From the NCBI GenBank assembly GCA_900143615.1, contig FREU01000002.1, positions 166,663-230,662 on the forward strand: a DNA stretch of 64,000 nt, read 5' to 3'. Positions within the stretch are counted from its first letter, which is position 1, and every line of letters starts with the position of its first letter. This DNA is from Rhodobacteraceae bacterium Alg231-30. Lineage in GTDB: Bacteria > Pseudomonadota > Alphaproteobacteria > Rhodobacterales > Rhodobacteraceae. The notes under the pieces are model-generated. The model searched no databases, had not been told where the DNA came from, and worked only from the letters and a program-made list of their open reading frames with translations. Positions 1 through 7,936 of this stretch are shown one piece after another. Made by a program: the position numbers and the translations under genes.

Positions 1-597
1 GGGATCGACCATGGCCCCCATCCAGCCCTCTAAGCCGTCGGCAAACCCTGCTCGCAAAACGCGCCGCCGCCCTGGTTTAGCAACTGGTTTGCCGGAAACG
101 GCCGCGAATAAACGCGCAAAAGCAAATTTCAGATGCCACACGATATTCAAACTGCGTCTAAATAGAATTCGCCGGGGTCGCATGGGCGACTGGCGCTTGT
201 GGTTTGGCGGCATATCAAAATCCATCATACCGCTCACAGCCACAGCGTCATTAGGTCTTAGTTTGCGCCCAGATAGCAAGCATTCCGCAAGATGCGGGCG
301 GTAAACCTGATCATCGTCGCAAAACAGAATGTCAAAACCACTTTCTCGGAAATCCCGAACTGCGGGCAGGATTTTCGTCGCAGGCCCGAAATCTTCATCA
401 ACGCGCCGTATTTCGACACCTTCTGGAACGTTTGGTAAAACACCATCCCAGTTCGGAAATCGGCGGTATTCGCGGTTGATATACAGAATTATTTTTTCCG
501 GACGCACGGTCTGTGCAAGCAAACTGTCCAGAGTAGTTTGCAATTGCCCGAACCTCGGCGGAATTGAAGAAAGCGAAATTATGTACTTCTGAGTCAC
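1..597 (-). CDS. Glycosyltransferase-like protein, N-terminal part (cut by window edge)
   Basis: The reading frame runs open from a GTG at 595-597 leftward off the window, giving about 199 residues. The start reads VTQKYIISLSSIPPRF, and the next stretch, with DSLLAQTVRPEKIILYIN and an acidic DDDQ motif near residue 100, resembles GT-A fold glycosyltransferases that bind a nucleotide-sugar through a metal-coordinating acidic cluster. The frame stays open upstream of the GTG, with an in-frame TTG at 604-606. No ATG was found and the ribosome binding site is poor, so the start is uncertain. No other surface-polysaccharide gene is visible beside it. The function is inferred from motif style only; the acceptor and sugar cannot be told. 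Confidence 0.6.
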   Translation of the reverse strand, partial: MTQKYIISLSSIPPRFGQLQTTLDSLLAQTVRPEKIILYINREYRRFPNWDGVLPNVPEGVEIRRVDEDFGPATKILPAVRDFRESGFDILFCDDDQVYRPHLAECLLSGRKLRPNDAVAVSGMMDFDMPPNHKRQSPMRPRRILFRRSLNIVWHLKFAFARLFAAVSGKPVAKPGRRRVLRAGFADGLEGWMGAMVDP

Positions 598-773
598 GAG
601 GGCCAAGTGTTTAGCTATTGAATGAACCCTCAGTCGGTACCATGCGCCCGCCCTAGCGCAAGGCCTTTCCACGAATGAAGACCTGATTTTCCCTAAAAAT
701 GCGATTTTTGAACACTTCATTTGGAGCGATCAAACAGGTTTGAACTTTTTTCAATTTAATCCCCGTTTTCCTC

Positions 774-802
774 TTGCAGAGAACGCCGACTCTTTATATT
801 CC
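774..802 (+). promoter_or_regulatory. Promoter of the first tRNA-Gly gene
   Basis: TTGCAG at 774-779 and TATTCC at 797-802 are separated by exactly 17 bases. The same pair with the same spacing precedes the second tRNA copy, which supports it as a sigma-70-type promoter. Confidence 0.6.
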
Positions 803-894
803 ACGCCTCACCCAAGGAAGCGGGCGTAGCTCAGGGGTAGAGCATAACCTTGCCAAGGTTAGGGTCGGGCGTTCGAATCGCCTCGCCCGCTCCA
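797..894 (+). repeat. 98-bp direct repeat, copy 1 (contains tRNA-Gly)
   Basis: The block from the -10 element through the tRNA CCA end matches 1043-1140. Sequence identity stops at the -10 hexamer upstream and at the CCA end downstream, while the -35 hexamer just outside is also conserved. Confidence 0.9.
820..894 (+). tRNA. tRNA-Gly (GCC)
   Basis: A 75-base cloverleaf with acceptor stem GCGGGCG/CGCCCGC, discriminator T and encoded CCA at 892-894. The anticodon stem TAACC/GGTTA encloses loop TTGCCAA, with anticodon GCC at 852-854, and the T-arm contains GTTCGAATC. It reads the glycine codons GGC and GGU. It is identical to the copy at 1066-1140. Confidence 0.97.
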
Positions 895-921
895 ATATCC
901 TCCCTACCGGAGGAACAATGA

Positions 922-950
922 AAAAGGCGCGGATTTTTTCCGCGCCTTTT
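922..950 (+). terminator. Rho-independent terminator after the first tRNA-Gly
   Basis: Inverted repeat AAAAGGCGCGG / CCGCGCCTTTT with a short T-rich loop and a following T-rich stretch. It separates the two tRNA genes into independent units. Confidence 0.8.
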
Positions 951-1019
951 CCTTTTCTACAATGGCGCCCCAACAAGCAGTTTCCCGCTAACGCCATCAC
1001 AATAGAATCCTTTTTGCTC

Positions 1020-1048
1020 TTGCAGTCTGTCGCGACTGAGTCTATTCC
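1020..1048 (+). promoter_or_regulatory. Promoter of the second tRNA-Gly gene
   Basis: TTGCAG at 1020-1025 and TATTCC at 1043-1048 with a 17-base spacer. The hexamers and spacing are the same as upstream of the first copy, although the spacer sequences differ. Confidence 0.6.
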
Positions 1049-1140
1049 ACGCCTCACCCAAGGAAGCGGGCGTAGCTCAGGGGTAGAGCATAACCTTGCC
1101 AAGGTTAGGGTCGGGCGTTCGAATCGCCTCGCCCGCTCCA
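1043..1140 (+). repeat. 98-bp direct repeat, copy 2 (contains tRNA-Gly)
   Basis: Second copy of the block at 797-894, with the same bases from the -10 hexamer to the tRNA 3' CCA. Confidence 0.9.
1066..1140 (+). tRNA. tRNA-Gly (GCC), second copy
   Basis: Identical in sequence to the tRNA at 820-894. Anticodon GCC lies at 1098-1100 and the CCA end is encoded. It has its own promoter and terminator, so the two genes need not be co-transcribed. Confidence 0.97.
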
Positions 1141-1182
1141 AAAAACAAAAAGCGCGGACTTCGGTCCGCGCTTTTTGTTTTT
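1141..1182 (+). terminator. Strong bidirectional terminator
   Basis: A perfect 19-bp stem (AAAAACAAAAAGCGCGGAC and its complement) with a TTCG tetraloop at 1160-1163. T-runs occur on both strands, so it can end the tRNA transcript and also the leftward deaminase transcript that finishes at 1197. Confidence 0.9.
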
Positions 1183-1196
1183 CTTACACCAATTTT

Positions 1197-2531
1197 TTAA
1201 AGCGCAAGCCCACGTGCCAGTTCATTTTGCCGCTGCACAGTCGCAGCAAGATCAATGGTTGTCACTTGACCGTCTCGCACAACCTGACGCCCCTCAACGA
1301 ACAGATCACGAACGGTCGTGGGCCCTGCCAATAAAATGGCGGCAGGATCCCAACTTCCTGCGCTTTGCACGCCACTGACATCCCAAATTGCAATATCAGC
1401 ACGCTTGCCCACAGCAATTTGTCCACAATCAGGGCGTCCAAGAACTTGGGCGCCGCCACGTGTTGCGATCTCCAAAGCCTCTCGCGCACTCATGGCATCT
1501 GCCCCTTGCGCGACGCGCTGCAACAACATCGCCTGCCGCGCTTCTAGAACCAAATTGCCCGCATCATTGCTCGCCGATCCGTCTACCCCCAGCCCCACCG
1601 GGACGCCAAGATCACGCATCTTGCGGACTGGCGCGATCCCACTGCCCAAGCGACAGTTTGAGCAGGGGCAATGCGCCACACCAGTGCCTGTCTTTGCAAA
1701 CAACTCCATTTCCGAAGAATCCAGCTTAACGCAATGTGCATGCCACACATCGGACCCAACCCACCCCAATTCCTCGGCGTATTGCCCGGGACGACAACCA
1801 AAGTTCTCAAGAGAGTATGCAATGTCCTCCTCGTTCTCTGCCAAATGAGTGTGTAACATGACGCCCTTATCGCGAGCGAGAATAGCCGCATCACGCATCA
1901 AATCACGGGTCACTGAAAACGGTGAGCACGGAGCGACCCCAACCCGAACCATCGCGCCCTCACGAGGGTCGTGATAGCGGTCAACCAACCGGATCGCATC
2001 TTCAAGAATTGCAGCCTCCTGTTCGACCAAACTGTCAGGCGGCAGCCCCCCTGCGCTTTCACCGATACTCATTGCACCACGGGTTGGATGAAACCGCATG
2101 CCGACTGCGCGCGCCGCATCAATTGTATCATCTAGCCGCGACCCATTTGGGTAAAGATAGAGATGGTCAGACGTAAGTGTGCATCCCGACAGTGCCAATT
2201 CCGCCAATCCGACCTGTGCGGAGACCCGCATTTCTTCCGGCCCGAACTTTGACCAAATGGGATACAGCGTTTTAAGCCACCCAAACAGCAATGCGTCTTG
2301 CCCACCTGGCACCGCGCGGGTCAACGTCTGATAGAGATGATGATGGGTGTTCACCAACCCAGGGGTAACAACACAGCCTGCGGCCAAAACCTCTTCACCG
2401 ATGGTTTCAAGGTTTTCACCGATCTCGACAATCTGACCACCACGAATACGAATATCACATCCCGCCAGCTCTCGACGGGTATCATCCATTGTCACGATGG
2501 TTTGAGCGGATTTTATGAGTGTCTCTTGCAC
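1197..2531 (-). CDS. 8-oxoguanine deaminase-like amidohydrolase
   Basis: A 444-residue metal-dependent amidohydrolase of the guanine deaminase/AtzB branch. Visible motifs are VNTHHH near the N-terminus (HxH metal ligands), HTHLAE mid-protein, HAHC, and the GVDGSASND aspartate loop. This pattern and the PGLVNTHHHLYQTLTRA context match the family deaminating 8-oxoguanine to urate, a salvage or detoxification step. Hydroxyatrazine- or guanine-type substrates cannot be excluded. I chose the GTG at 2529-2531 because AAAGGA sits five bases upstream. A longer frame to 2636 exists but adds a Cys-rich tail unlike the family. It stands alone, with the HisN-like gene upstream on the same strand. Confidence 0.82.
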   Translation of the reverse strand: MQETLIKSAQTIVTMDDTRRELAGCDIRIRGGQIVEIGENLETIGEEVLAAGCVVTPGLVNTHHHLYQTLTRAVPGGQDALLFGWLKTLYPIWSKFGPEEMRVSAQVGLAELALSGCTLTSDHLYLYPNGSRLDDTIDAARAVGMRFHPTRGAMSIGESAGGLPPDSLVEQEAAILEDAIRLVDRYHDPREGAMVRVGVAPCSPFSVTRDLMRDAAILARDKGVMLHTHLAENEEDIAYSLENFGCRPGQYAEELGWVGSDVWHAHCVKLDSSEMELFAKTGTGVAHCPCSNCRLGSGIAPVRKMRDLGVPVGLGVDGSASNDAGNLVLEARQAMLLQRVAQGADAMSAREALEIATRGGAQVLGRPDCGQIAVGKRADIAIWDVSGVQSAGSWDPAAILLAGPTTVRDLFVEGRQVVRDGQVTTIDLAATVQRQNELARGLAL

Positions 2532-2649
2532 AACGGTCCTTTCACACTTCCTGCAGGCCTGTTTCGGTTGAGAAGCGTGAAAATGCGCCGACAGAATACA
2601 GGCAAAGGTCTCGGCACAGTACAATTGTAGAGCCACTCAGTAGTGGAAT

Positions 2650-3444
2650 TCAAGCCTGTGACAGCACCGCCAAGGCCTCAGCGTGCAGTTCAGGGGTTGC
2701 TGCAGCAAGCACGCGACCTCCCTCATGCGCAGGACCGCCTTGCCAGTCCGTCACAACACCTCCAGCCGCCTGAATAACAGCAATTGGTGCCTGAATGTCG
2801 TAGGCATTCAGCCCAGCCTCAATCACAAGATCAACCTGCCCTGCAGCCAGCAAAACGTATGCATAGCAATCCATGCCATATCGGGTTAGCCGCACGTCAC
2901 AGGCAACCGCTTCAAAAGCACTCCGCTCTTCAGGGGTTCCGACTTCTGGAAATGTGGTAAACAGAATCGCGTCGCGCAGATCCATAGTAGAGCGAACAGC
3001 AAGCGCGCGCGTGCCCAATGGCCCAGACATGTCAGCACGTCCAAACCCACCAAAAAATCTCTCGTTCATATAGGGTTGGTCTACAATTCCGAAAATCGGA
3101 CCCGTTCTATCAGACAGGGCAATCAAGACCCCCCAGGTTGGCGTGCCGCTAATGAACCCGCGTGTGCCGTCGATGGGATCCAACACCCAAGTCAGCCCGC
3201 TTGTCCCTTCTTTGCGACCAAATTCTTCGCCAAAGATACCGTCTTGGGGACGTCGCTCAGCCAAAATTGCACGCATAGCCTGTTCGGCAGCACGGTCCGC
3301 GATCGTGACAGGGTCAAACCCGTCGATCAATTTGTTTTCGGCCGAAAGCCCAGCCTGTCGAAAATAGGGGAGAATCGCCTTTCGGGCAGCGTCCGCCATC
3401 GCGTCCGCCACCCGAATTATTTCATCTTGCTCGGTCTGTTTCAC
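2650..3444 (-). CDS. hisN: Histidinol-phosphatase-like inositol monophosphatase family protein
   Basis: A 264-residue protein of the Mg-dependent IMPase fold. The metal motifs are visible: GEEFG around residue 72, DPIDGT at 89-94, and the C-terminal NAYDIQAP segment, which corresponds to the WD-x-A motif of the family. In Rhodobacterales this type usually removes phosphate from histidinol phosphate; inositol phosphate or PAP are alternatives. The start is GTG (3442-3444) with only a weak AGG upstream. It ends about 120 bases before the deaminase GTG and could be co-transcribed with it. The gene name is family-based inference. Confidence 0.75.
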   Translation of the reverse strand: MKQTEQDEIIRVADAMADAARKAILPYFRQAGLSAENKLIDGFDPVTIADRAAEQAMRAILAERRPQDGIFGEEFGRKEGTSGLTWVLDPIDGTRGFISGTPTWGVLIALSDRTGPIFGIVDQPYMNERFFGGFGRADMSGPLGTRALAVRSTMDLRDAILFTTFPEVGTPEERSAFEAVACDVRLTRYGMDCYAYVLLAAGQVDLVIEAGLNAYDIQAPIAVIQAAGGVVTDWQGGPAHEGGRVLAAATPELHAEALAVLSQA

Positions 3445-3500
3445 GTGCCTGATCCCGTCACTAAGCTTTGGGAAGTGGCTAGCTCAGTGCACGATCAAAC

Positions 3501-3866
3501 TCAAGCAACGTCGCTGAGGACCCGCGCCAATTCAAACAAACGGCGACGTTGATTTTCAGGAATTGCATAGTAGCTACGGATCAGATCCAAAGCTTCTTTG
3601 TCCCCCATCAAATCTGCAGGCACCTTCTGAGCAAACTCACCTTCTTCAGCTTCTAGGCCTTCGAAGAAAAAGCTCACCGGAACATCAAGCGAGTCCGCGA
3701 TGTCCCATAGACGAGACGCGCTGACGCGGTTGGCACCGGTTTCGTATTTTTGAATTTGCTGGAATTTAATGCCGACTTGCTCGGCGAGTTGCTGTTGCGT
3801 CATACCGGTCAGCCACCGTCTTTGACGAATTCGCTTTCCAACATGTACATCCACTGGGTGCGTCAT
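3501..3866 (-). CDS. XRE-family helix-turn-helix regulator
   Basis: A 121-residue protein with an N-terminal Cro/CI HTH (VGKRIRQRRWLTGMTQQQLAEQVGIKFQQIQKYETG) at about residues 7-45, then a helical C-terminal half with no recognised ligand domain. It resembles the small HTH proteins common in Rhodobacteraceae whose targets are mostly unknown. ATG at 3864-3866 is preceded by GGAG seven bases upstream; the frame continues to 4019 but without that signal. Its role as a DNA-binding regulator is secure. What it controls is not visible; its own promoter or the divergent oxidoreductase are possible targets. Confidence 0.82.
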   Translation of the reverse strand: MTHPVDVHVGKRIRQRRWLTGMTQQQLAEQVGIKFQQIQKYETGANRVSASRLWDIADSLDVPVSFFFEGLEAEEGEFAQKVPADLMGDKEALDLIRSYYAIPENQRRRLFELARVLSDVA

Positions 3867-4169
3867 TGCACAACTCCTTTTTTTACCTGTACAGGGGTTA
3901 AACCCAACGCACCCATCTGGATTTGTGAGCACGCATTTACCAAAAGTTACGTCGCCGCGCATCCCTACAGCGATATCCCACTGTATCAGTATTTGCTTTG
4001 CAATCAAGATATTTGACACAAGTCAACAGGGTGTGATCAAACGTCATAATCAATCTTAGCTTGTTCAAATTAGTGACGTAATGTCGCCAAAGAGGTGCAT
4101 CCCGCATGTTCCTTTGACACGTAAGCGTGCATTCGCGTACCTCAAATGAAACAACAGGAGATAAACCAT
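3867..4169. other. Divergent intergenic region
   Basis: About 300 bases between the XRE gene and the oxidoreductase. No coding sequence is supported. A perfect -35 TTGACA lies at 4114-4119, followed after 17 bases by a poor -10 (GTACCT, 4137-4142); this may drive the rightward gene. Nothing else was recognised. Confidence 0.5.
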
Positions 4170-5132
4170 ATGCGCGCTTTCACGGTCACTTCTCACGACT
4201 TGCCACCAATTCTAATCGACGCTCCGAAACCCACACCTGCGGCAGGTGAAGTATTGATTCGGATCAAAGCTTGCGCACTCAACTTTGCTGACCTGCTGAT
4301 GATGAAAGGGACCTATCAAGACACTCCTCAATTGCCGTTCGTCCTTGGAATGGAGGTCGCCGGAGTAATAGAGGCATATGGTCCCGACACAGATGGACTC
4401 GCGATTGGTACCCGTGTCTTGGTTTTTTCTGGCCGCGGCGGCATCGCAGATTACGGCTGCTACCCTGTAGAATCACTCGTCCCGATCCCCATAAGCATGA
4501 GTTTTGAGGAAGCAGCATCCTTTCCAGTCGCCTACGGAACCAGCCATGTTGCCCTAGACTATCGCGCTAAACTCAAGCCAAACGAGAACCTATTGGTTCT
4601 CGGAGCCGCAGGCGGCGTCGGCTTAACCGCCGTCGAAATCGGCAAACTCATGGGAGCAAACGTCATTGCCTGCGCACGTGGCCCCGAAAAGCTAGAAATT
4701 GCACGCCAAGCAGGCGCAGACCATCTTATTGACGCCTCCTCTCAAGACATCCGGCAAACAGTCAAGGATCTGGGGGGTGCCGATGTAGTCTATGATCCGG
4801 TTGGTGGCGAACAGTTTAAAGCCGCCTTCAGAGCGTGTCGCCCCGAAGCACGCCTTCTCCCGATCGGATTTGCCTCCGGTGACATCCCATCTATCCCCGC
4901 CAATCACCTGCTCGTCAAAAACCTGACAGTTATGGGCCTCTATTGGGGAGGCTACATGGCCTTCAAACCCAGTGTGATCGCTGAGAGCATGCAGACACTT
5001 TTCAACTGGCACTCTGAGGGACAAATTAAGCCACATATCAGCCATGTTTTACCAATTGAAAAAGCGGGTGAGGCTTATGAGCTGCTGCGAAATCGGAAAT
5101 CTACGGGTAAAGTTGTGATCCGCATGGATTGA
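4170..5132 (+). CDS. Zinc-less medium-chain NADPH:quinone oxidoreductase family protein
   Basis: A 320-residue MDR-superfamily enzyme. The N-terminal GroES-like domain shows ACALNFADLLMMKGTY, the quinone reductase form lacking the zinc-binding cysteines. The Rossmann segment LVLGAAGGVGLTAVEIGKLMGA lies near residue 145. The family reduces quinones or enoyl substrates with NADPH; the real substrate is unknown. ATG at 4170 has AGGAG about ten bases upstream; an earlier in-frame ATG at 4146 lacks such a site. A hairpin follows at 5139-5165. The LysR gene downstream is convergent, so a link is possible but unproven. Confidence 0.85.
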   Translation: MRAFTVTSHDLPPILIDAPKPTPAAGEVLIRIKACALNFADLLMMKGTYQDTPQLPFVLGMEVAGVIEAYGPDTDGLAIGTRVLVFSGRGGIADYGCYPVESLVPIPISMSFEEAASFPVAYGTSHVALDYRAKLKPNENLLVLGAAGGVGLTAVEIGKLMGANVIACARGPEKLEIARQAGADHLIDASSQDIRQTVKDLGGADVVYDPVGGEQFKAAFRACRPEARLLPIGFASGDIPSIPANHLLVKNLTVMGLYWGGYMAFKPSVIAESMQTLFNWHSEGQIKPHISHVLPIEKAGEAYELLRNRKSTGKVVIRMD

Positions 5133-5138
5133 TTTTTT

Positions 5139-5165
5139 GGCTGGAGACGTGTTGTGCCTCCAGCC
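5139..5165. terminator. Hairpin between convergent genes
   Basis: GGCTGGAG / CTCCAGCC inverted repeat with an 11-base loop, between the ends of the oxidoreductase and the LysR gene. A T-run precedes it on the + strand but does not follow it, so termination is plausible rather than certain. Confidence 0.45.
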
Positions 5166-5170
5166 TCCAC

Positions 5171-6064
5171 TTACCCCACAATGCCCAGGCGAATTGGGTG
5201 CTCGTTGCGCGTTTTCATCGGAAGGAACCCTTTTCGGATTAAATCGGCCAGCGACCCCATGACTTCTCCTTTGGAAGGATCAGCGCCGTACATGTTTATG
5301 TGCTGAAAACCCAAGTCGGGCAACGCGCCGGCATGGTCGATAACCTCCAAATGACGTGGTTCGGTTCCTTCAATCATCGCGCCCATGGCCAGGTCAGCAG
5401 CAATTGTCGCCTCAACAGTACGATCAGAATCTGTCTCAAGCGCCGAATCCCATTCGATACCTGCGCGATCAAAGGCCGAAATCGCCCGCTGACGAAATAG
5501 GCACTGCCGGCCGGAAGCGAAACGAATAGGTCTACGACGCCAGCTTGCGCCACCCGGCGCACCAATCCAAGCCAAAGGCAAAGTACACAACCCCTCTGAG
5601 GCTTCAGGAGTCTCTGCCTCAGTGGTCAAAATCAAATCTATCTCGCCTTTTCCAAACAGTTTTTTCAGCTCAATGGTAAAGGACGAGATTAAGTTCACTT
5701 TTACTCTGGGATAAGCGGCGCTGAATTGTTGCAACACCCGCGGAATCGCCGGGTAAACAATGTCGTGCGGCACACCCAGAGAAATCACACCTTCAAACTC
5801 TTCATGTGTCAAACGCCGCATTATTTCGTCATTCAGCGTCACCATGCGACGCGCATAGCCTAGCATTTGCTCCCCCGCTGGAGTCAAAGCCACACCTCGA
5901 CCGGACCTGTCCAGCAAAGGAACACCAATTAGCTCTTCCAACCTTTTCAACTGCATAGAGACCGCTGATTGAGTCAAATGAAGGAAGCCAGCTGCCTTAG
6001 TTACACCGCCCAAATCAGCGACGGCCACAAAACTTCTAAGCGTCGTTACGTCAAGATTTCGCAT
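5171..6064 (-). CDS. LysR-family transcriptional regulator
   Basis: A 297-residue regulator. The N-terminal winged HTH (TLRSFVAVADLGG, then AAGFLHLTQSAVSMQLKRLEE) occupies residues 5-60 and is followed by a type 2 periplasmic-binding-like effector domain. The start at 6062-6064 (MRNLDVTTLRSF) has AAGGA ten bases upstream; the frame extends to 6118 without such support. It is divergent from the DUF1127 gene, with about 130 bases between the two starts where a LysR operator would be expected. Effector and targets are not deducible. Confidence 0.87.
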   Translation of the reverse strand: MRNLDVTTLRSFVAVADLGGVTKAAGFLHLTQSAVSMQLKRLEELIGVPLLDRSGRGVALTPAGEQMLGYARRMVTLNDEIMRRLTHEEFEGVISLGVPHDIVYPAIPRVLQQFSAAYPRVKVNLISSFTIELKKLFGKGEIDLILTTEAETPEASEGLCTLPLAWIGAPGGASWRRRPIRFASGRQCLFRQRAISAFDRAGIEWDSALETDSDRTVEATIAADLAMGAMIEGTEPRHLEVIDHAGALPDLGFQHINMYGADPSKGEVMGSLADLIRKGFLPMKTRNEHPIRLGIVG

Positions 6065-6191
6065 CTCATCAATATCCTTGATGTAAAAGGTCACAAACAT
6101 TCGCTTTAAAGATAGCACACTTTATCGGATAACCATCACACAAATTGATGCAGATCAAATAAATCATCGAATTTCAAGAAAGGAGAGACCC

Positions 6192-6401
6192 ATGACTTTT
6201 ATCAGCACTCTCAGCCGCCGGTCTGGCATGCCTGCTTTCAATGTTGGCTGGCTCTTTACACTACCAGCCGTGCGTCGCCAGCGCCGTCAACTAGCAAACC
6301 TGGATGAGGCAGCTCTACGTGACCTCGGCTTGACCAAAGCAGAGGTAGCTCATGAAGTGAACCGCTCCATTTGGGACGTGCCGGCAACCTGGCGCGTTTG
6401 A
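6192..6401 (+). CDS. DUF1127 small protein
   Basis: A 69-residue protein whose C-terminal half carries the DUF1127 signature: RRQRRQLANLDEAALRDLGLTKAEV. Members are small, basic at the start of the domain and common in Alphaproteobacteria; some act in RNA turnover or in phosphate and stress adaptation. The ATG at 6192 has AGGAGA eight bases upstream. Its closeness to the divergent LysR gene suggests, but does not show, regulation by it. Confidence 0.85.
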   Translation: MTFISTLSRRSGMPAFNVGWLFTLPAVRRQRRQLANLDEAALRDLGLTKAEVAHEVNRSIWDVPATWRV

Positions 6402-6549
6402 TTCAAACTGTAAAATGCGATCAACTCTCGGCGATTTTCCGATTAGTACGCAATAGAATAGCTTGAAATCATCTTCCAGCTCTACGATATTTAAATAGAC
6501 GGCCATCGGGACCCCCGGTGGCCTACCTGTTTAGGAATTGGAGGCTGAA

Positions 6550-7326
6550 ATGGCTGAATTTGACACAATCCGGAGCGCCGCAGGCACGCGTACCGCCCAG
6601 ATTGACGAGGGACTTCGCGCCCACATGAATAAAGTCTACGGCACAATGTCCGTGGGCACACTGATCACTTTTGTCGCAGCTTGGGCCATTGCTGGCCTAG
6701 CCGTGACATCTGATCCCGCTGGAGCCGTTGCTCAAATCGGCGCGGACAAATACCTGACCGGGTTGGGCTCGGCTATTTATATGTCACCCCTGAAATGGGT
6801 GATTATGTTGGCTCCATTGGGCATGGTGTTTGGCTTTGGTGCGGTGCTGAACAAGATTTCCGCCGCTGGCGCTCAGCTTTATTTCTACGCCTTCGCAACA
6901 TTGATGGGTCTGTCGATCAGCTCGATCTTCATCATGTACGCTGGCGAATCGATTGCTCAGGTGTTCCTGATCACATCGATTGCTTTCGCAGGTCTGTCTC
7001 TCTGGGGCTACACAACTAAGAAAGACATCTCGGGTTGGGGCTCTTTCCTGATTATGGGTTTGATCGGTCTTATTGTTGCGTCCATCGTGAATATTTTTCT
7101 GGCGTCTTCAGCAATCGCATTTGCTGTGTCGATCATTGGTGTTCTGATCTTTGCTGGCCTGACCGCCTATGACACGCAGAAAATCAAAACCACCTATCTG
7201 CAGATGGCACATTCCGGGGATCAAGAATGGCTCGGTAAAGCGGCGATAATGGGTGCCCTGAGCCTGTATCTGGACTTTATCAACCTGTTCATGATGCTGC
7301 TCTCACTGCTGGGCAACCGCGAATAA
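6550..7326 (+). CDS. Bax inhibitor-1/YccA family membrane protein
   Basis: A 258-residue protein with about seven hydrophobic segments and the BI-1 family pattern: an N-terminal soluble start, MNKVYGTMSVGTLITF leading into the first helix, and a C-terminal TAYDTQKIK motif followed by GALSLYLDFINLFMMLL. Bacterial members (YbhL, YccA) sit in the inner membrane; YccA modulates FtsH, and others behave as pH-sensitive calcium leak channels. Conserved acidic residues of the family are visible in TAYDTQ and LYLDFINL. ATG at 6550 has GGAGG at 6540-6544. A terminator follows. Confidence 0.9.
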   Translation: MAEFDTIRSAAGTRTAQIDEGLRAHMNKVYGTMSVGTLITFVAAWAIAGLAVTSDPAGAVAQIGADKYLTGLGSAIYMSPLKWVIMLAPLGMVFGFGAVLNKISAAGAQLYFYAFATLMGLSISSIFIMYAGESIAQVFLITSIAFAGLSLWGYTTKKDISGWGSFLIMGLIGLIVASIVNIFLASSAIAFAVSIIGVLIFAGLTAYDTQKIKTTYLQMAHSGDQEWLGKAAIMGALSLYLDFINLFMMLLSLLGNRE

Positions 7327-7364
7327 GTTGCTGTTTCTGGTCTATTCAGACCATCCAACACAAG

Positions 7365-7390
7365 GGTCGGCTGTATTGGCCGACCTTTTT
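7365..7390 (+). terminator. Rho-independent terminator after the BI-1 gene
   Basis: GGTCGGC / GCCGACC stem followed by a T-run at 7386-7390. Confidence 0.8.
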
Positions 7391-7439
7391 TACACCTAGT
7401 CGCGAAAACCTTCGCCCAATACAACTTGTGAGCTCTTCT

Positions 7440-7886
7440 ATGATTGCCAGCCGTATCGCCCTCGCCGCCGTGTTGGGTGCCTGCGCCCAAACTGCTTCAG
7501 CCCAATCAGATGTCTGGCACTTGCTCGAACAAATCGAAATCGAAGAAGTCCTAAGAACGACCGAAGACGGGACAACCTATGAGGTCCGCAAGACCTTCCC
7601 CGATGCCCTGTCCGGCAAGAGCCTCGATGTTGAAATCACAGGCTATGCCGTGCCCGCCCTACCTGGAGATGTTGTTCAGGACTTAATTCTGGTCTCTGAC
7701 ATGGGCCTTTGTCCGCTTTGCGGCAGCGCGGATCACGGCGCGAGCCTCCAAGTCGCTCTAGCCGAGCCCATCGAAAGCTTTGATGAAAGCCGGCGACTGA
7801 CTTTCAAAGGCAAGCTAAAGCCTGTTCTGGATCGCGAAACATGGCAGGCGGCAATGCTTGAGAACGCGTCGATTATTGGCCAGTAA
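7440..7886 (+). CDS. Secreted hypothetical protein with a CPLCG motif
   Basis: About 148 residues with a signal peptide: MIASRIALAAVLGACAQTASA then QSD, giving a likely cleavage after Ala. The mature part contains YAVPALPGDVVQDLILVSDMGLCPLCGS; a two-cysteine CxxC loop followed by a histidine could bind metal or heme. The layout recalls DUF3299-type periplasmic proteins, a weak resemblance only. An in-frame GTG at 7428 is an alternative start; neither has a good ribosome binding site. It is flanked by terminators on both sides and so is probably monocistronic. Confidence 0.65.
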   Translation: MIASRIALAAVLGACAQTASAQSDVWHLLEQIEIEEVLRTTEDGTTYEVRKTFPDALSGKSLDVEITGYAVPALPGDVVQDLILVSDMGLCPLCGSADHGASLQVALAEPIESFDESRRLTFKGKLKPVLDRETWQAAMLENASIIGQ

Positions 7887-7900
7887 ACTACATTTTCTAG

Positions 7901-7930
7901 AAACGGGTCCGCACCGCGCCGGACCCGTTT
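7901..7930. terminator. Terminator between convergent genes
   Basis: A perfect 10-bp stem, AAACGGGTCC / GGACCCGTTT, with a 10-base loop and T residues on both strands. It can serve the secreted protein gene and the leftward GNAT gene. Confidence 0.8.
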
Positions 7931-7936
7931 TGCGAT

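Noticed and set aside
918-1066. ATG with a good Shine-Dalgarno (GGAGGAACA) between the tRNAs
   Set aside because: The frame runs straight through a terminator and into the second tRNA, so it is most likely chance.
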